The notes: generated from the sequence alone by a model not told the origin. A stretch of DNA of 64,000 nucleotides from Geoanaerobacter pelophilus (GCF_018476885.1 NZ_JAHCVJ010000002.1:186001-250000); one strand, 5' to 3'. Shown: positions 16,844 to 26,113, numbered from the stretch's first letter. A program made the numbers and translations.

Positions 16844-17776
16844 TCACTTTATAGGCCAGCAACTCGGGTTCCAGTGTTTTTCATCGGCAAGAGACAATCT
16901 TCCTGCTGATGAACAGATGTGCTCCGGCAATACTCCCAACAACGCCGATGACAGCGCTTCCTGCAGCTCCTCACTAGTCCTCGCTCCAGTCAGCACTGTT
17001 GATATTTGAGAACTGGAAAGACAGTACCTGGTTGCAAAAGAAGGCAGATCTTCATATGAAATCCCGAAAAGCTTAACCAGCTCATCGACCCTTTCACGAA
17101 GGAATTTCAATTCTTCAGGTAACCATTGTGCCTTTGGCGACAAGACACCCTTGAGCAGCGCCGAGCGGCACATTACGGCAATTCCGGCAGAATAGGCTGC
17201 GGGGAATACCCTGTCTGCCATCCGTTGATCAAGAATACTGAAAGCTACCTGGAGCGACTCATATTCACCGGCAGCTATAACAGCCAGAGCCTCATCCACG
17301 GTATATACAGTTGCGCCCAAACAACGAACTCTGCCTGTTTTCTTTATTGCTGAAAGAACCTCGGTTATGGGAGTCTGAGCGAGCGTTTCGACTGTAGCAT
17401 TATGTATTTGCAGAATATCCACATAATCGCGACGAAGCTTCTCCAGGCTGGATTCGAGCGACGACTCCAGAATGATCTTGAGTTCATTCTCGGAAGAGAT
17501 GCCAGGGGGTATTGTAATTTTTGTGGCAAAAATAGCGTCCTTCTTCGCCCCGAGAGCTAGGCCGAGCAGCCGCTCGCTCTCCCCATATGCAGGAGCGGTG
17601 TCATACAAATTAATCCCCGACTCTAAGGCTTCCTCAAGCAGATGAATCGCTTCCTGTTCATCCGGCCGACCAAAACCACCCGGCGTTTCTATACCATAGT
17701 CAACGCCAAGAGATACGGTGCCGAACGAAATTTCAGATACAGATAATCCGGTTTTCCCGAAAGGTCGATAATTCAC
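16844..17776 (-). CDS. Aldo/keto reductase
   Basis: A 310-residue NAD(P)H-dependent reductase of the aldo/keto family. The catalytic tetrad is visible: Asp in NLYDTAPAYGESE, Tyr in the same motif, Lys in FATKITI and His in LQIHNATVE. It begins MNYRPFGKTGLSVSEISFGT, typical of the family. The ATG overlaps the stop of the upstream aminotransferase gene (ATGA), so they are co-translated. It may reduce a keto-sugar in the glycan pathway; genes of this type accompany SpsF-like and class-III aminotransferase genes in other surface-glycan clusters, as I recall. Confidence 0.87.
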   Translation of the reverse strand: MNYRPFGKTGLSVSEISFGTVSLGVDYGIETPGGFGRPDEQEAIHLLEEALESGINLYDTAPAYGESERLLGLALGAKKDAIFATKITIPPGISSENELKIILESSLESSLEKLRRDYVDILQIHNATVETLAQTPITEVLSAIKKTGRVRCLGATVYTVDEALAVIAAGEYESLQVAFSILDQRMADRVFPAAYSAGIAVMCRSALLKGVLSPKAQWLPEELKFLRERVDELVKLFGISYEDLPSFATRYCLSSSQISTVLTGARTSEELQEALSSALLGVLPEHICSSAGRLSLADEKHWNPSCWPIK

Positions 17777-19110
17777 AACCGGTGTCCTTCTGTTTTGGCT
17801 GAGGTCAACCGGTAAAAGCCGCGTCGCGCAACTGGCCCATTGAGACGCTCCTTAATATCATTTTTATCAATGGCCTCTTTTAACAGTGCGAAGACCTCAG
17901 ACACTGTTCTCATGTATGACGAAATATCCTCCTTCTTATGGGCAAAGGAAGGCTTGAACTGGTTGAAGGCCAGGTAACCACGTTCAAGCATAAGCTGAAT
18001 AAACAGAGTGGTCAGTGCAACCTCTTCAGGGTGCTCGAAACTGAAATGGTTAAGACTGGGAAGTCCGCTGGCGTGAAGCTTAATGCCCGCTTCATGTGCA
18101 GCATCCTCCCATCCTTTCATGACAGAAGTACCAATCTCGATAAGGTGGGCGGCCACGTTTTCCTTCCGGTACTTTTTGATGGTCGCGATTGACGCGGACG
18201 GCCCAATCCGTTCAGTCCAGTTGGTACTACTGATAAAAGTCGATTGGACAGATTCCATTACTTCTGAAGTTCCGATAACCGCCGACATGGCATATCCGTT
18301 GGCCATCGCCTTGGCAAACACCGCAATATCAGGATTTACCTTTTGTAACAAATGAATGCCACCCGCGGTCATTCTGAAGCCGGTGGTTATCTCGTCAAAA
18401 ATAAGAACCGCACCGGTAGATGTTGCTATTTCTCTGACTTCCGTAACAAAATCATCTTCAGCATAGGTCTCGCGGCCCGGCTCCATAACAATGACGGCCA
18501 GATCTTTTCCATAGCGGGAGACAATATCTTTCAACTGATCAATTTGATTGAAATGAAAAGGAAATGCTGTATTTCGCAGAGAAGAGGGAACGCCCGCCGG
18601 ATCCAGGCCAGGCATCAAATGACCATCAAGACTGTTATCAGCGCCGAGATTTGCTGCGAGATACCAGTCAGTCCAGCCGTGATACCCGCAAAAAGCCACC
18701 TTTTCTCTGCCTGTATGCGCCCTGGCTATGCGAATGGCAAGAGACATGGCCTCTCCGCCGGAACGCGCATACCTGACCATGCTGGCCCAGGGATGAAGCT
18801 CACACAGAAGCTCAGCAAGCTCAACCTCTTCAGGCGCATTCAGTGTGCACATTACTCCATTATCGATTGCAGACTTTGCAGCTGCATCTACATCCGGGTC
18901 GCCATACCCTAGTATGCAGGCGCCTACTCCCATGATACTCATATCTATGAAGCTATTTCCATCCAGATCCGTTACCGTGATTCCTTTGGCACTTTGGTAG
19001 TAGGCAGGCCACTGTTCAGGCAAAAACATTTCCGGCCGCTTGGAAAGAAGTTGGGTACCCCCCGGAATAATACCCTTTGCCCTATCATACAGTTTCTGTC
19101 CTGTTCCCAT
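17773..19110 (-). CDS. Class-III aminotransferase (glutamate-1-semialdehyde aminomutase-like)
   Basis: A 445-residue PLP enzyme. Motifs include YARSGGEAMSLAIRIARAHTGR (phosphate-binding region), CGYHGWTDWY, VIVMEPGRE, LIFDEITTGFR (the Asp that contacts the PLP ring) and VFAKAMANGYAMSAVIG with the Schiff-base lysine. It resembles HemL-type enzymes but in a sugar cluster it more likely moves an amino group on a glycan precursor. The ATG at 19110 follows AGGAGA; the open frame to 19182 overlaps the spsF-like gene and is rejected. It lies between the cytidylyltransferase-like and reductase genes. Confidence 0.85.
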   Translation of the reverse strand: MGTGQKLYDRAKGIIPGGTQLLSKRPEMFLPEQWPAYYQSAKGITVTDLDGNSFIDMSIMGVGACILGYGDPDVDAAAKSAIDNGVMCTLNAPEEVELAELLCELHPWASMVRYARSGGEAMSLAIRIARAHTGREKVAFCGYHGWTDWYLAANLGADNSLDGHLMPGLDPAGVPSSLRNTAFPFHFNQIDQLKDIVSRYGKDLAVIVMEPGRETYAEDDFVTEVREIATSTGAVLIFDEITTGFRMTAGGIHLLQKVNPDIAVFAKAMANGYAMSAVIGTSEVMESVQSTFISSTNWTERIGPSASIATIKKYRKENVAAHLIEIGTSVMKGWEDAAHEAGIKLHASGLPSLNHFSFEHPEEVALTTLFIQLMLERGYLAFNQFKPSFAHKKEDISSYMRTVSEVFALLKEAIDKNDIKERLNGPVARRGFYRLTSAKTEGHRL

Positions 19111-19120
19111 ATCCAGTCTC

Positions 19121-19909
19121 CTATTTTTCGGTTTTTCCGGCCTGCCAGACCTTTTCATATTCTTCCTTGCCGATGAAATCACTATTCATCTCGCTCAGGT
19201 CAGGTCGTTCCTTTAACAGAGTGATAACATCATCCATCAGAAAAACGTGATTGTCAGAATATAACGTCTCATAAATTTTCGTAACCAGAGCAAAGTCAGC
19301 ATCGTTGTCTACAGTCCAGCGAAAATGAGAATAATCGCCACAATCGCACATCAGGAAACCTGTTCTGAAAATATCTTTATTGCGCCAGATGTATGGGGTT
19401 ACATGTTCCCGATCACTGCCATGTGTCGCCTCTTTCCAGGCTTTTTCCAGAGAAGCGAAACTGAAGCATTCCGCATCAAGCCCGTCAGGAAACCGGCCCT
19501 GTTCAAGATACAGAGCCCCGGCCCCGGTTGCGACACCGATATGATCATGATTGCCCTCCCGGTACATTCTGATGAGTTTTCCGATTATAACTGGATCGGC
19601 AAACGGACAATCACCCGTTATGCGAAGTACCGGATCGGCATTATGCTCCTTTGCTGCTCGGTAAAATCTGTCCAGCACATCCGTTTCGCTGCCACCGAAA
19701 AAGGGAATTCCGTTTTCTGAGCAGAATTGCCTGATCTGTTCGTCCGCGGAGAGATCTGACGTTGCAACTACAACTTCGTCAACCCCCTCGGCTTTTCTCA
19801 CCCGGTTAACAATATGCCAGAGCATCGGCTTGCCTAAAACACTCTTCAAAACCTTGCCGGGAAGCCTCGTTGACCCCATTCTGGCCTGTATTATCGCAAC
19901 AGTAGCCAT
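19121..19909 (-). CDS. SpsF-like cytidylyltransferase family protein
   Basis: A 262-residue nucleotidyltransferase of the SpsF type, related to CMP-sugar synthetases. IIQARMGSTRLPGKVLKSV is the nucleotide-binding loop, RITGDCPFADP the metal-binding aspartate region, and HFRWTVDNDADFALV a typical C-terminal motif. In this cluster it most probably activates the nine-carbon-type acid made by the neighbouring NeuB-like synthase as its CMP derivative, in place of PseF or NeuA. It starts 3 bases after the synthase stop. Confidence 0.85.
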   Translation of the reverse strand: MATVAIIQARMGSTRLPGKVLKSVLGKPMLWHIVNRVRKAEGVDEVVVATSDLSADEQIRQFCSENGIPFFGGSETDVLDRFYRAAKEHNADPVLRITGDCPFADPVIIGKLIRMYREGNHDHIGVATGAGALYLEQGRFPDGLDAECFSFASLEKAWKEATHGSDREHVTPYIWRNKDIFRTGFLMCDCGDYSHFRWTVDNDADFALVTKIYETLYSDNHVFLMDDVITLLKERPDLSEMNSDFIGKEEYEKVWQAGKTEK

Positions 19910-19912
19910 ATT

Positions 19913-20770
19913 CTACCCCTTGTAGTTTATTCTCACATGCTTTAAAGGCCTTAAACCATCTTCAGGGTCGGCGCGCCAGTCCCTGTCAGGGAGTTCCTTA
20001 GGAGAAGGTTTCTTGATACCGTCTCCGTCTGCACCCTCACCTGTTCTTACGTCGGCAATAAGAGACGCAATCTGCTCCGGCAACCAGCAGTGCCCGGCAT
20101 TAAACTCATCTCCAGCGCCATCAAGATCCAGGTGGAATTCAACGGTACATGCACCCCAGCGATTGATCGCTCTATTGACGACCCCAGTTGAGACAGAGTG
20201 GTCAGACCAGCCAACGGAACAACCTGTTGCCGATCTAAGAGTCTCTATTACGGAAAGATTACATTCGTCCACTGGTGCAGGATACCCGGAAACACAGTGG
20301 AGCAAAGTAAGATCCAGACATCCGGCGTTTCTGAGCACAGTCACTGCTCTACTCACTTCATCCAGCGTAGCCATCCCAGTGGACAAGATTACCGGTTTGC
20401 CGGTCTTTGCACATTTAACCAGCAGATCATTCCAGAGCAGTTCATATGATGCGATTTTGAGAAAATCCACAAACGGCAGCAGTTCATCCACCGCTTCCAG
20501 GTAAAAGGGGGTACATGAAAACTGGATATTTTTTTCCCGGCAGCGACCGGCAATATCAGACAGAAACGACACAGGGAGCTCCCACTCTTTCCTGCGACGT
20601 AACTGCTCATTTACTGACAGCACCTCAGGAGCAAACAGTTCTTCAATCTTGAATAATTGGAACTTGACCGCATCACAGCCAATATCAGCAGAGCAATCAA
20701 TAAAATCCAGACACCGCTTGAGATCGCGGCTGTGATTACTTGAAACCTCGGCAATAAATTGAACTCCCAT
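19913..20770 (-). CDS. NeuB/SpsE-family sugar-acid synthase lacking the SAF domain
   Basis: A 285-residue member of the NeuB family, which condenses phosphoenolpyruvate with an amino sugar to give a nonulosonic acid. Core motifs are present: FIAEVSSNHSRD, DIGCDAVKFQLFKIEELF, SCTPFYLEAVDEL, LKIASYELLWNDLL, VILSTGMATLDEV, LLHCVSGYPAP, GWSDHS and VEFHLDLDG. Known members are about 340-350 residues with a C-terminal SAF (antifreeze-like) domain. This one ends shortly after the barrel, at GLRPLKHVRINYKG, with a normal stop followed by the spsF-like gene. It may therefore use a different acceptor or oligomer arrangement. Confidence 0.85.
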   Translation of the reverse strand: MGVQFIAEVSSNHSRDLKRCLDFIDCSADIGCDAVKFQLFKIEELFAPEVLSVNEQLRRRKEWELPVSFLSDIAGRCREKNIQFSCTPFYLEAVDELLPFVDFLKIASYELLWNDLLVKCAKTGKPVILSTGMATLDEVSRAVTVLRNAGCLDLTLLHCVSGYPAPVDECNLSVIETLRSATGCSVGWSDHSVSTGVVNRAINRWGACTVEFHLDLDGAGDEFNAGHCWLPEQIASLIADVRTGEGADGDGIKKPSPKELPDRDWRADPEDGLRPLKHVRINYKG

Positions 20771-20808
20771 TCACTCCCCCTGCTACGGCTAAAGATTTCC
20801 CGCGAAAT

Positions 20809-21978
20809 TCAAACAAAAACGATCTTCAAACCAGCAACCACACTATCCTGTTGTGCTTCGGTCATTGCCGGGAACATCGGCAGGCTTATAGCAGCAGAAT
20901 AGTATTTTTCCGCCTCAGGAAACATCCCTTCGGCAAAGCCCATTTGACGGAAATAGGGCTGGGTGTGTACCGGTATGTAATGAACATTGACCCCTATCTT
21001 TGCAGCTCGCATGGCATCAAATACCTGTCTTCTGCCGATTACCGTCTGTTTGGAATCCGCACGAACCACATAAAGGTGATACGCAGAATAGCCGGTGCCA
21101 TCTTGCCAGGGAAGAATTAGCGGCATCCCGGCCAACAAGCTGTTGTAACGATGAGCCAATGCATGACGCCTTGCCACAAACTCATCAATTCGCCGCATCT
21201 GGCTGGCCCCAAGAGCCGCCTGCATATCAGTCATGCGATAGTTGTAGCCTAACTCAACCTGTTGATAGTACCAGTCACCATGGCTCTCTCCCTGCATCAA
21301 AGCGGGATCCCGCGTTATTCCATGGCTGCGCAACCGCACCAAACGCTCATGAAGTTCCCGATTATTGGTGGTTACGACTCCGCCTTCACCGGTGGTGACG
21401 ATCTTCACCGGATGAAAGCTGAATACCGTCATGTCGGCATAGCGGCAGTTGCCAACCGGCTCACCCTGATACTTCCCACCGATTGCATGCGAAGCATCCT
21501 CAATAGTCTTAAATCCGTATCGTGAGGACAACTCAGCTATTCGTGCCATTTCACAAGGCTGACCGGCAAAGTGCACCGGAATGACAACCTTGGGCAAACA
21601 TCCCGCATGTTCTGCCTTGATCAGTTTTTCCTGCAACGCATCGACACTCATGTTGTACGTTCGCGGATTAATATCCACAAAGTCAACACGAGCGCCACAG
21701 TAAAGGGCGCAGTTGGCTGATGCCACAAAGGTATTGGGTGAAGTCCAGAGAGTGTCGCCAGAACCGAGGCCGGCAGCGAGACAGGCGATATGCAGAGCGG
21801 AGGTGGCACTATTAACTGCAGTAGCATGACTAACGCCGCAATAATCGGCAATGGTGCGCTCAAACAGCTCAACCGAAGGCCCCTGAGTCAGCCAGTCGGA
21901 CCGCAGCACATCTACCACTGCCTGAATGTCATTTTCAGAGATTGATTGTCTTCCGTAGGGGATGAACTCTTTTGTCAT
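20809..21978 (-). CDS. pseC: UDP-4-keto-sugar aminotransferase, PseC-like
   Basis: A 389-residue DegT/DnrJ/EryC1 aminotransferase that would aminate C4 of the PseB product. It has the family start FIPYGRQSISENDIQAV, NSATSALHIACLAAG, EDASHAIGGKYQG, SFHPVKIVTTGEGGVV with the PLP lysine (SFHPVK), and YNYRMTDMQAALG, which is specific to the PseC/SpsC group. Length is normal. It follows pseB by 28 bases. The choice of PseC over another C4 aminotransferase rests on the adjacent pseB and the motifs. Confidence 0.88.
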   Translation of the reverse strand: MTKEFIPYGRQSISENDIQAVVDVLRSDWLTQGPSVELFERTIADYCGVSHATAVNSATSALHIACLAAGLGSGDTLWTSPNTFVASANCALYCGARVDFVDINPRTYNMSVDALQEKLIKAEHAGCLPKVVIPVHFAGQPCEMARIAELSSRYGFKTIEDASHAIGGKYQGEPVGNCRYADMTVFSFHPVKIVTTGEGGVVTTNNRELHERLVRLRSHGITRDPALMQGESHGDWYYQQVELGYNYRMTDMQAALGASQMRRIDEFVARRHALAHRYNSLLAGMPLILPWQDGTGYSAYHLYVVRADSKQTVIGRRQVFDAMRAAKIGVNVHYIPVHTQPYFRQMGFAEGMFPEAEKYYSAAISLPMFPAMTEAQQDSVVAGLKIVFV

Positions 21979-22006
21979 TTCACTCGTTCTTTCGAGCTAT
22001 GATAGA

Positions 22007-23017
22007 TCAACATTTAAACTCGGGATCCACATGCAACCTTACCAGCTCCCGAATCTGTTCCACTGTAAGCCATTCATTGTTTTCACCACTGTTATAACGA
22101 AATCCAGGTTTACAGGGTTTGCCATTGTAGGTTTTTATAAACTTGTTTACATCCCAAAGAGGGTATGAAGGAAGAATCACGTAATAGTCTTTAAACTCGA
22201 TACAATTTAAGGCATCCGTTTCAGTAATCATCTCTTCGTGAACCTTCTCACCGGGGCGAATGCCAACTACCTCTCTCTCACTGCCGGGCGCAAGCGCGTC
22301 AGCAAGCTCCAGAATCCGATAACTTGGAATTTTAGGGATAAAGATTTCTCCGCCCCACATAACATCTAGAGCAAACAATACTAATTTAACGCCATCTTCC
22401 AGGGTGATATTGAAACGAGTCATACCTTCATCGGTAATTGGAATAGCTCCTTCACTACGCCTTTTCAGAAAGAATGGGATAACGCTCCCGCGGCTTCCCA
22501 TTACATTGCCATACCGCACTACCGAGAAGCTCAAATCACGCTTGCCACGATAGTTATTTGCCGCAGTAAAAAGCTTGTCCGAACAGAGCTTCGTTGCACC
22601 ATAGAGATTAATCGGCGCTGCTGCCTTGTCAGTGCTGAGCGCAACTACTTTTTTCACACCAGTAGCAATTGCCGCTTCAATAACATTTTGAGCACCGAGG
22701 ATGTTGGTTTTCACCGCCTCAAAGGGGTTATACTCGCAGGCTGGAACCTGTTTTAGCGCAGCAGCATGGATCACAACATCAATCCCCTCGAACGCTCGGA
22801 TCAGGCGATCCTTGTCACGCACATCTCCAATGAAATAACGAATTGCCGGGTACTCCGACTCAGAAAAAACCTGACTCATTTCATACTGTTTCAGTTCGTC
22901 GCGGGAATAGACAACGAGACGTTCAACCTGAGGATAATTCGCCAAAATTGTTTCTACGAATTTTTTACCAAATGAACCGGTTCCGCCGGTCACAAGAATA
23001 GAGCGGTAATTCATCAT
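22007..23017 (-). CDS. pseB: UDP-N-acetylglucosamine 4,6-dehydratase (inverting), PseB-like
   Basis: A 336-residue extended SDR. ILVTGGTGSFGKKFVE binds NADP, HAAALKQVPACEYNPFEAVKTN is the signature of the PseB/FlaA1/CapD group, STDKAAAPINLYGATK holds the catalytic tyrosine and lysine, and VRYGNVMGSRGSVIPFF follows. It dehydrates and inverts UDP-GlcNAc at C5, the first step of pseudaminic acid synthesis. The start overlaps the stop of maf (ATGATGA). Its base composition is AT-rich compared with flagellar genes. Confidence 0.9.
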   Translation of the reverse strand: MMNYRSILVTGGTGSFGKKFVETILANYPQVERLVVYSRDELKQYEMSQVFSESEYPAIRYFIGDVRDKDRLIRAFEGIDVVIHAAALKQVPACEYNPFEAVKTNILGAQNVIEAAIATGVKKVVALSTDKAAAPINLYGATKLCSDKLFTAANNYRGKRDLSFSVVRYGNVMGSRGSVIPFFLKRRSEGAIPITDEGMTRFNITLEDGVKLVLFALDVMWGGEIFIPKIPSYRILELADALAPGSEREVVGIRPGEKVHEEMITETDALNCIEFKDYYVILPSYPLWDVNKFIKTYNGKPCKPGFRYNSGENNEWLTVEQIRELVRLHVDPEFKC

Positions 23018-24999
23018 ACGATATCCTTTTCTGGTTGTGTGAAGGTTCCATCAATCTCAGGCAGCTGCGCTTCAGGAGGAGTCGCTTCCATGACTGCTTT
23101 GTCTTGCACCCATTTGGAAAACAGATCGATATTAGCTACGATATATGGATAGAGCACATCGGTAATATAGGTGATGTCCCGTTTGCATTGCTGAACGTAT
23201 CGTCCGAAGTTTTCAACCACATGCACTGCACGCTCTGCGGGAAGTATCTCAGCATGCACCTGGGCCATGCCGTTGCCGAATATTGCCGTCTCCAGCATAT
23301 TGAGTGGGGTTATAAAGGTGCGATAAAAATCGTTTCTGGCTATGTTGTTGAAGATTTTGTCCAGGCGTTTGAAATCTTCCTCTAATTGGCGCGGATTGCG
23401 ATAAGCAACGTGCTGATTGATTTCAGCAATGATCTTCTCCATATCAGAGATGCGGCGTTTCAAATGCACAAGACTGGTGCTCATCCGTTTTCTACGTTCT
23501 AGCAGATACTTGAGGCTGTAGCTGCCCGGCTTGATCTTATCCAGCCAATTTTCATCAACTACACGGTCAGTGAGGCGGTCCATCATAAGCGAATTCAGTT
23601 CAACGAAAGGCGCACCAGCTATTTTCGCACCACCTTTGGTTGTGTTGATAACCTTTACATCGGGATATCTGCAGATCATCATTTCTATGCATTTTCTAAA
23701 CAGATAATATATTTTATTTGTTTGCATCTCATTACCGTACACATCCTCAATAGTACGGACATCGGCCAACTCGCTGTCAGTCGCCATATGATCACGGTTA
23801 CCCCCACCTTGGCCATAACTTATCCCCTGAGCATAGTTCTGGTTATTTCTAAAACCCAGGTTCTGGCCCACCAGAATAACCGGGTTAAACCCCAAAAGGC
23901 CAAGGAGTTGAAGAGAGGTAATAGCAACCGTCGGGGCGTCATTGACCACGCCAAGAGGGGCACCATCTTCGCTCTTCAAGAAGAATGGAGATACGGGATC
24001 CTTGTCCATGGCCATAAAGAGTTGCGGCCCAGGATAGGTGCGCACCGTTTCAAAACCAACAGACGTGCCGTATATATGAGGAATTGTGGTAATGTTTTGT
24101 TCGATAATCTCGGTAAACGTATATTGCGTCGGCTCCCCGGGATCCATGGTAATTGCCGCATGCGGTTCAATGCCGTTTGCAACCAAACCTTTGACAGCCG
24201 AACCCACGGCAAAGATATAAGCAGTCCCTTCCTGTCTGATACGGCGGAGGTTTTCGTACTCATCCTCAAGTGAAGGGCCAGCTGCTACCAGTATCGCCGG
24301 TTTGCCACTGAACATTCCGGGTTCATGATTTAAGATATTGCGCACATAAAGATTGGAGACCAAATTGATCATACTGTTGATCGTCCAACGTTTTTCAAAA
24401 GCCAGAGTTGTATAGCGATTAGACCTGATCAGATTTATTGAGTCGACAAAAAATGTCGAGAATCTCTCGAATTCCTTACTGAACAAGCGTTGATATGCCG
24501 GAAGTGTCACAAAGAACGGCCGGTCGTGATAACGGTTGAAGAAATCAATGGTGTATGACTCTTCGAGCTCAGGGTTAAAGACAATATACAAGCTCTTCAT
24601 CCGCCGCAACGGCAGATCGTCGAGCCGGCGGGACATCAGATAATGGCAGAAGACATGCGGATTGGGCTCATAAAGCGTGAAAAACATGTCAGGATGATCG
24701 TTGAGGAATTCTTCGATATGGTACCCGAGTCCTACTCCATAGAAAAATACGTGGTTATACGGTGAGGTGTCACTTTCACGAAGTTTTTGGGCAAAAACCT
24801 TTGCCTCATGCAACGGATCATAGGTGCTATGGATAGCGGTTGTGGCGCCATCCTTCTCGTAAACCAGCGTGGGGATGCCGCTTTTCGACACCTGTGTTTT
24901 GAACGAAGAGCCATCCAACTCATCCATAAATGGCTTAAGCGTTTTCCAGATGGTAGCATTCAGTCGCTTCAGAGTAGCTATATTGTCAATGAGTGACAT
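23014..24999 (-). CDS. maf: Motility accessory factor Maf (DUF115), putative flagellin nonulosonate transferase
   Basis: A 661-residue Maf-family protein. Maf proteins are required for addition of pseudaminic or legionaminic acid to flagellin Ser/Thr in Campylobacter, Helicobacter and Aeromonas. The DUF115 core is visible: FFYGVGLGYHIEEFL, LYEPNPHVFCHYL, AILVAAGPSLEDEYENL, IFAVGSAVKGL, DPGEPTQYTF and VILVGQNLGF. A helical C-terminal part of about 180 residues follows. GAGGAG lies 8 bases before the ATG. Its place between the flagellin-side genes and pseB links the sugar pathway to flagellin. Confidence 0.9.
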   Translation of the reverse strand: MSLIDNIATLKRLNATIWKTLKPFMDELDGSSFKTQVSKSGIPTLVYEKDGATTAIHSTYDPLHEAKVFAQKLRESDTSPYNHVFFYGVGLGYHIEEFLNDHPDMFFTLYEPNPHVFCHYLMSRRLDDLPLRRMKSLYIVFNPELEESYTIDFFNRYHDRPFFVTLPAYQRLFSKEFERFSTFFVDSINLIRSNRYTTLAFEKRWTINSMINLVSNLYVRNILNHEPGMFSGKPAILVAAGPSLEDEYENLRRIRQEGTAYIFAVGSAVKGLVANGIEPHAAITMDPGEPTQYTFTEIIEQNITTIPHIYGTSVGFETVRTYPGPQLFMAMDKDPVSPFFLKSEDGAPLGVVNDAPTVAITSLQLLGLLGFNPVILVGQNLGFRNNQNYAQGISYGQGGGNRDHMATDSELADVRTIEDVYGNEMQTNKIYYLFRKCIEMMICRYPDVKVINTTKGGAKIAGAPFVELNSLMMDRLTDRVVDENWLDKIKPGSYSLKYLLERRKRMSTSLVHLKRRISDMEKIIAEINQHVAYRNPRQLEEDFKRLDKIFNNIARNDFYRTFITPLNMLETAIFGNGMAQVHAEILPAERAVHVVENFGRYVQQCKRDITYITDVLYPYIVANIDLFSKWVQDKAVMEATPPEAQLPEIDGTFTQPEKDIV

Positions 25000-25588
25000 T
25001 GTTATGTCTCCTCACCATGCCCTGCACTGTGGCATGCAGTTTTTCGAGAAAATCCACCAATTCGTAGTTCATGATATCTGCCATCAGGGTATAGTCATTC
25101 AGTGTCGCTGCTTGCTTGAGATTATCAAGGTGCAGGCCGATGGACTCACCAAGGCTGGAAATCCCTTCGGTCTCGCCAAAAAATTCTGGAGCTGAGATCA
25201 TCGAATTTATAATACCGAGCAGAGAGTTGATCCCGTTGATGCAGGCTTCAAACCTGAACCAGGTATCGTCGTCAGGACGGCCATAAAACTCATCAGCAAC
25301 CTCTTTCAGTGTCGGCGTTGCCTTTTCCAGAAAGGTATCCAGGACACTCATCACCTGCTCGAAATACTGATTGGCAGTCAGAAAGATCACCTCAACATCA
25401 CTAATACCAGTGACATTTTCGACAAGATAATTCTGCGGTGCATCGGTCACTTCAACACCATCGACAACCAAGTGACTGAAGTAAACTCCGAAATCCTTCA
25501 TGGAGCTGTCAATACGTGAAAACAGTTCGTCCACGCCTTGTGTGGTGTTTGCCACTTCAAATTCTATATTTGATATGGTTACATGCAT
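24986..25588 (-). CDS. Protein of unknown function next to maf
   Basis: A 200-residue protein I do not recognise. The ATG at 25588 follows AGGAGACTGC; the ORF could extend to 25624 but lacks a better site. The first 75 residues look beta-rich (MHVTISNIEFEVANT, YFSHLVVDGVEVTD, VEVIFLTANQYF); the rest looks helical, with regular leucine and acidic residues. No cysteine-rich or membrane segment is seen. It overlaps maf by 14 bases, so the two are probably translated together. A role as a Maf partner or flagellin-handling factor is only a guess from position. Confidence 0.7.
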   Translation of the reverse strand: MHVTISNIEFEVANTTQGVDELFSRIDSSMKDFGVYFSHLVVDGVEVTDAPQNYLVENVTGISDVEVIFLTANQYFEQVMSVLDTFLEKATPTLKEVADEFYGRPDDDTWFRFEACINGINSLLGIINSMISAPEFFGETEGISSLGESIGLHLDNLKQAATLNDYTLMADIMNYELVDFLEKLHATVQGMVRRHNNVTH

Positions 25589-25684
25589 GCAGTCTCCTTG
25601 CTCCTCCCTGATTGCGATAGTCAATATTTTTACTAGGCGACAGTGCGAGCCATCGGCAAAAGAGGGTAGGCTATCATCAATTTA

Positions 25685-26113
25685 TCAGGCGCTTACCGTC
25701 AGAGTGCCAGGCTCGGCAACCGGCTTGGTCCCATCATTATCAGGCTTTTCCATGAGACCGGCAGCGATATTCTGGTTAATGCTGATGACCGCAGATAGCA
25801 GTTCAGGAGCCGGGTTCATCAAGACCTCGATCAGGCGTCGATCGATAAAAATACTTAGGTTCAGGATGTTCTCTTTTATCTCGGAAGGGAAAGGGTTTTC
25901 CGGGTCAGACAGTTCTGCCTGAAAAAAAGTCCATACCCGCTGGTTAAAAGTCACGGCTGCGTCGAAACGCTCGTCGTGGCCCTCGGTACCCCATTGAGTC
26001 TGGCACTCCTTGAGCATGTTGGCAGCACGGTTCAGTACTGCCGCCTCCAGTGCCCTGCCGGTGAGCCCATCTTTCTGCATTGCAGCATAAGTATTAAACG
26101 CGGCCTTTTGCAT
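25685..26113 (-). CDS. flaF: Flagellar biosynthesis regulator FlaF
   Basis: A 142-residue protein with the FlaF pattern: TGRALEAAVLNRAANML, then AVTFNQRVWTFFQAELSDPENPFP, and IKENILNLSIFIDRR. FlaF, known best in alphaproteobacteria, acts with FlbT on flagellin production. The ATG at 26113 follows AAAGGAG and overlaps the end of flbT by 20 bases, which suggests coupled translation; the longer frame to 26134 would include that site. The C-terminal 20 residues are proline- and glycine-rich and look disordered. Confidence 0.85.
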   Translation of the reverse strand: MQKAAFNTYAAMQKDGLTGRALEAAVLNRAANMLKECQTQWGTEGHDERFDAAVTFNQRVWTFFQAELSDPENPFPSEIKENILNLSIFIDRRLIEVLMNPAPELLSAVISINQNIAAGLMEKPDNDGTKPVAEPGTLTVSA

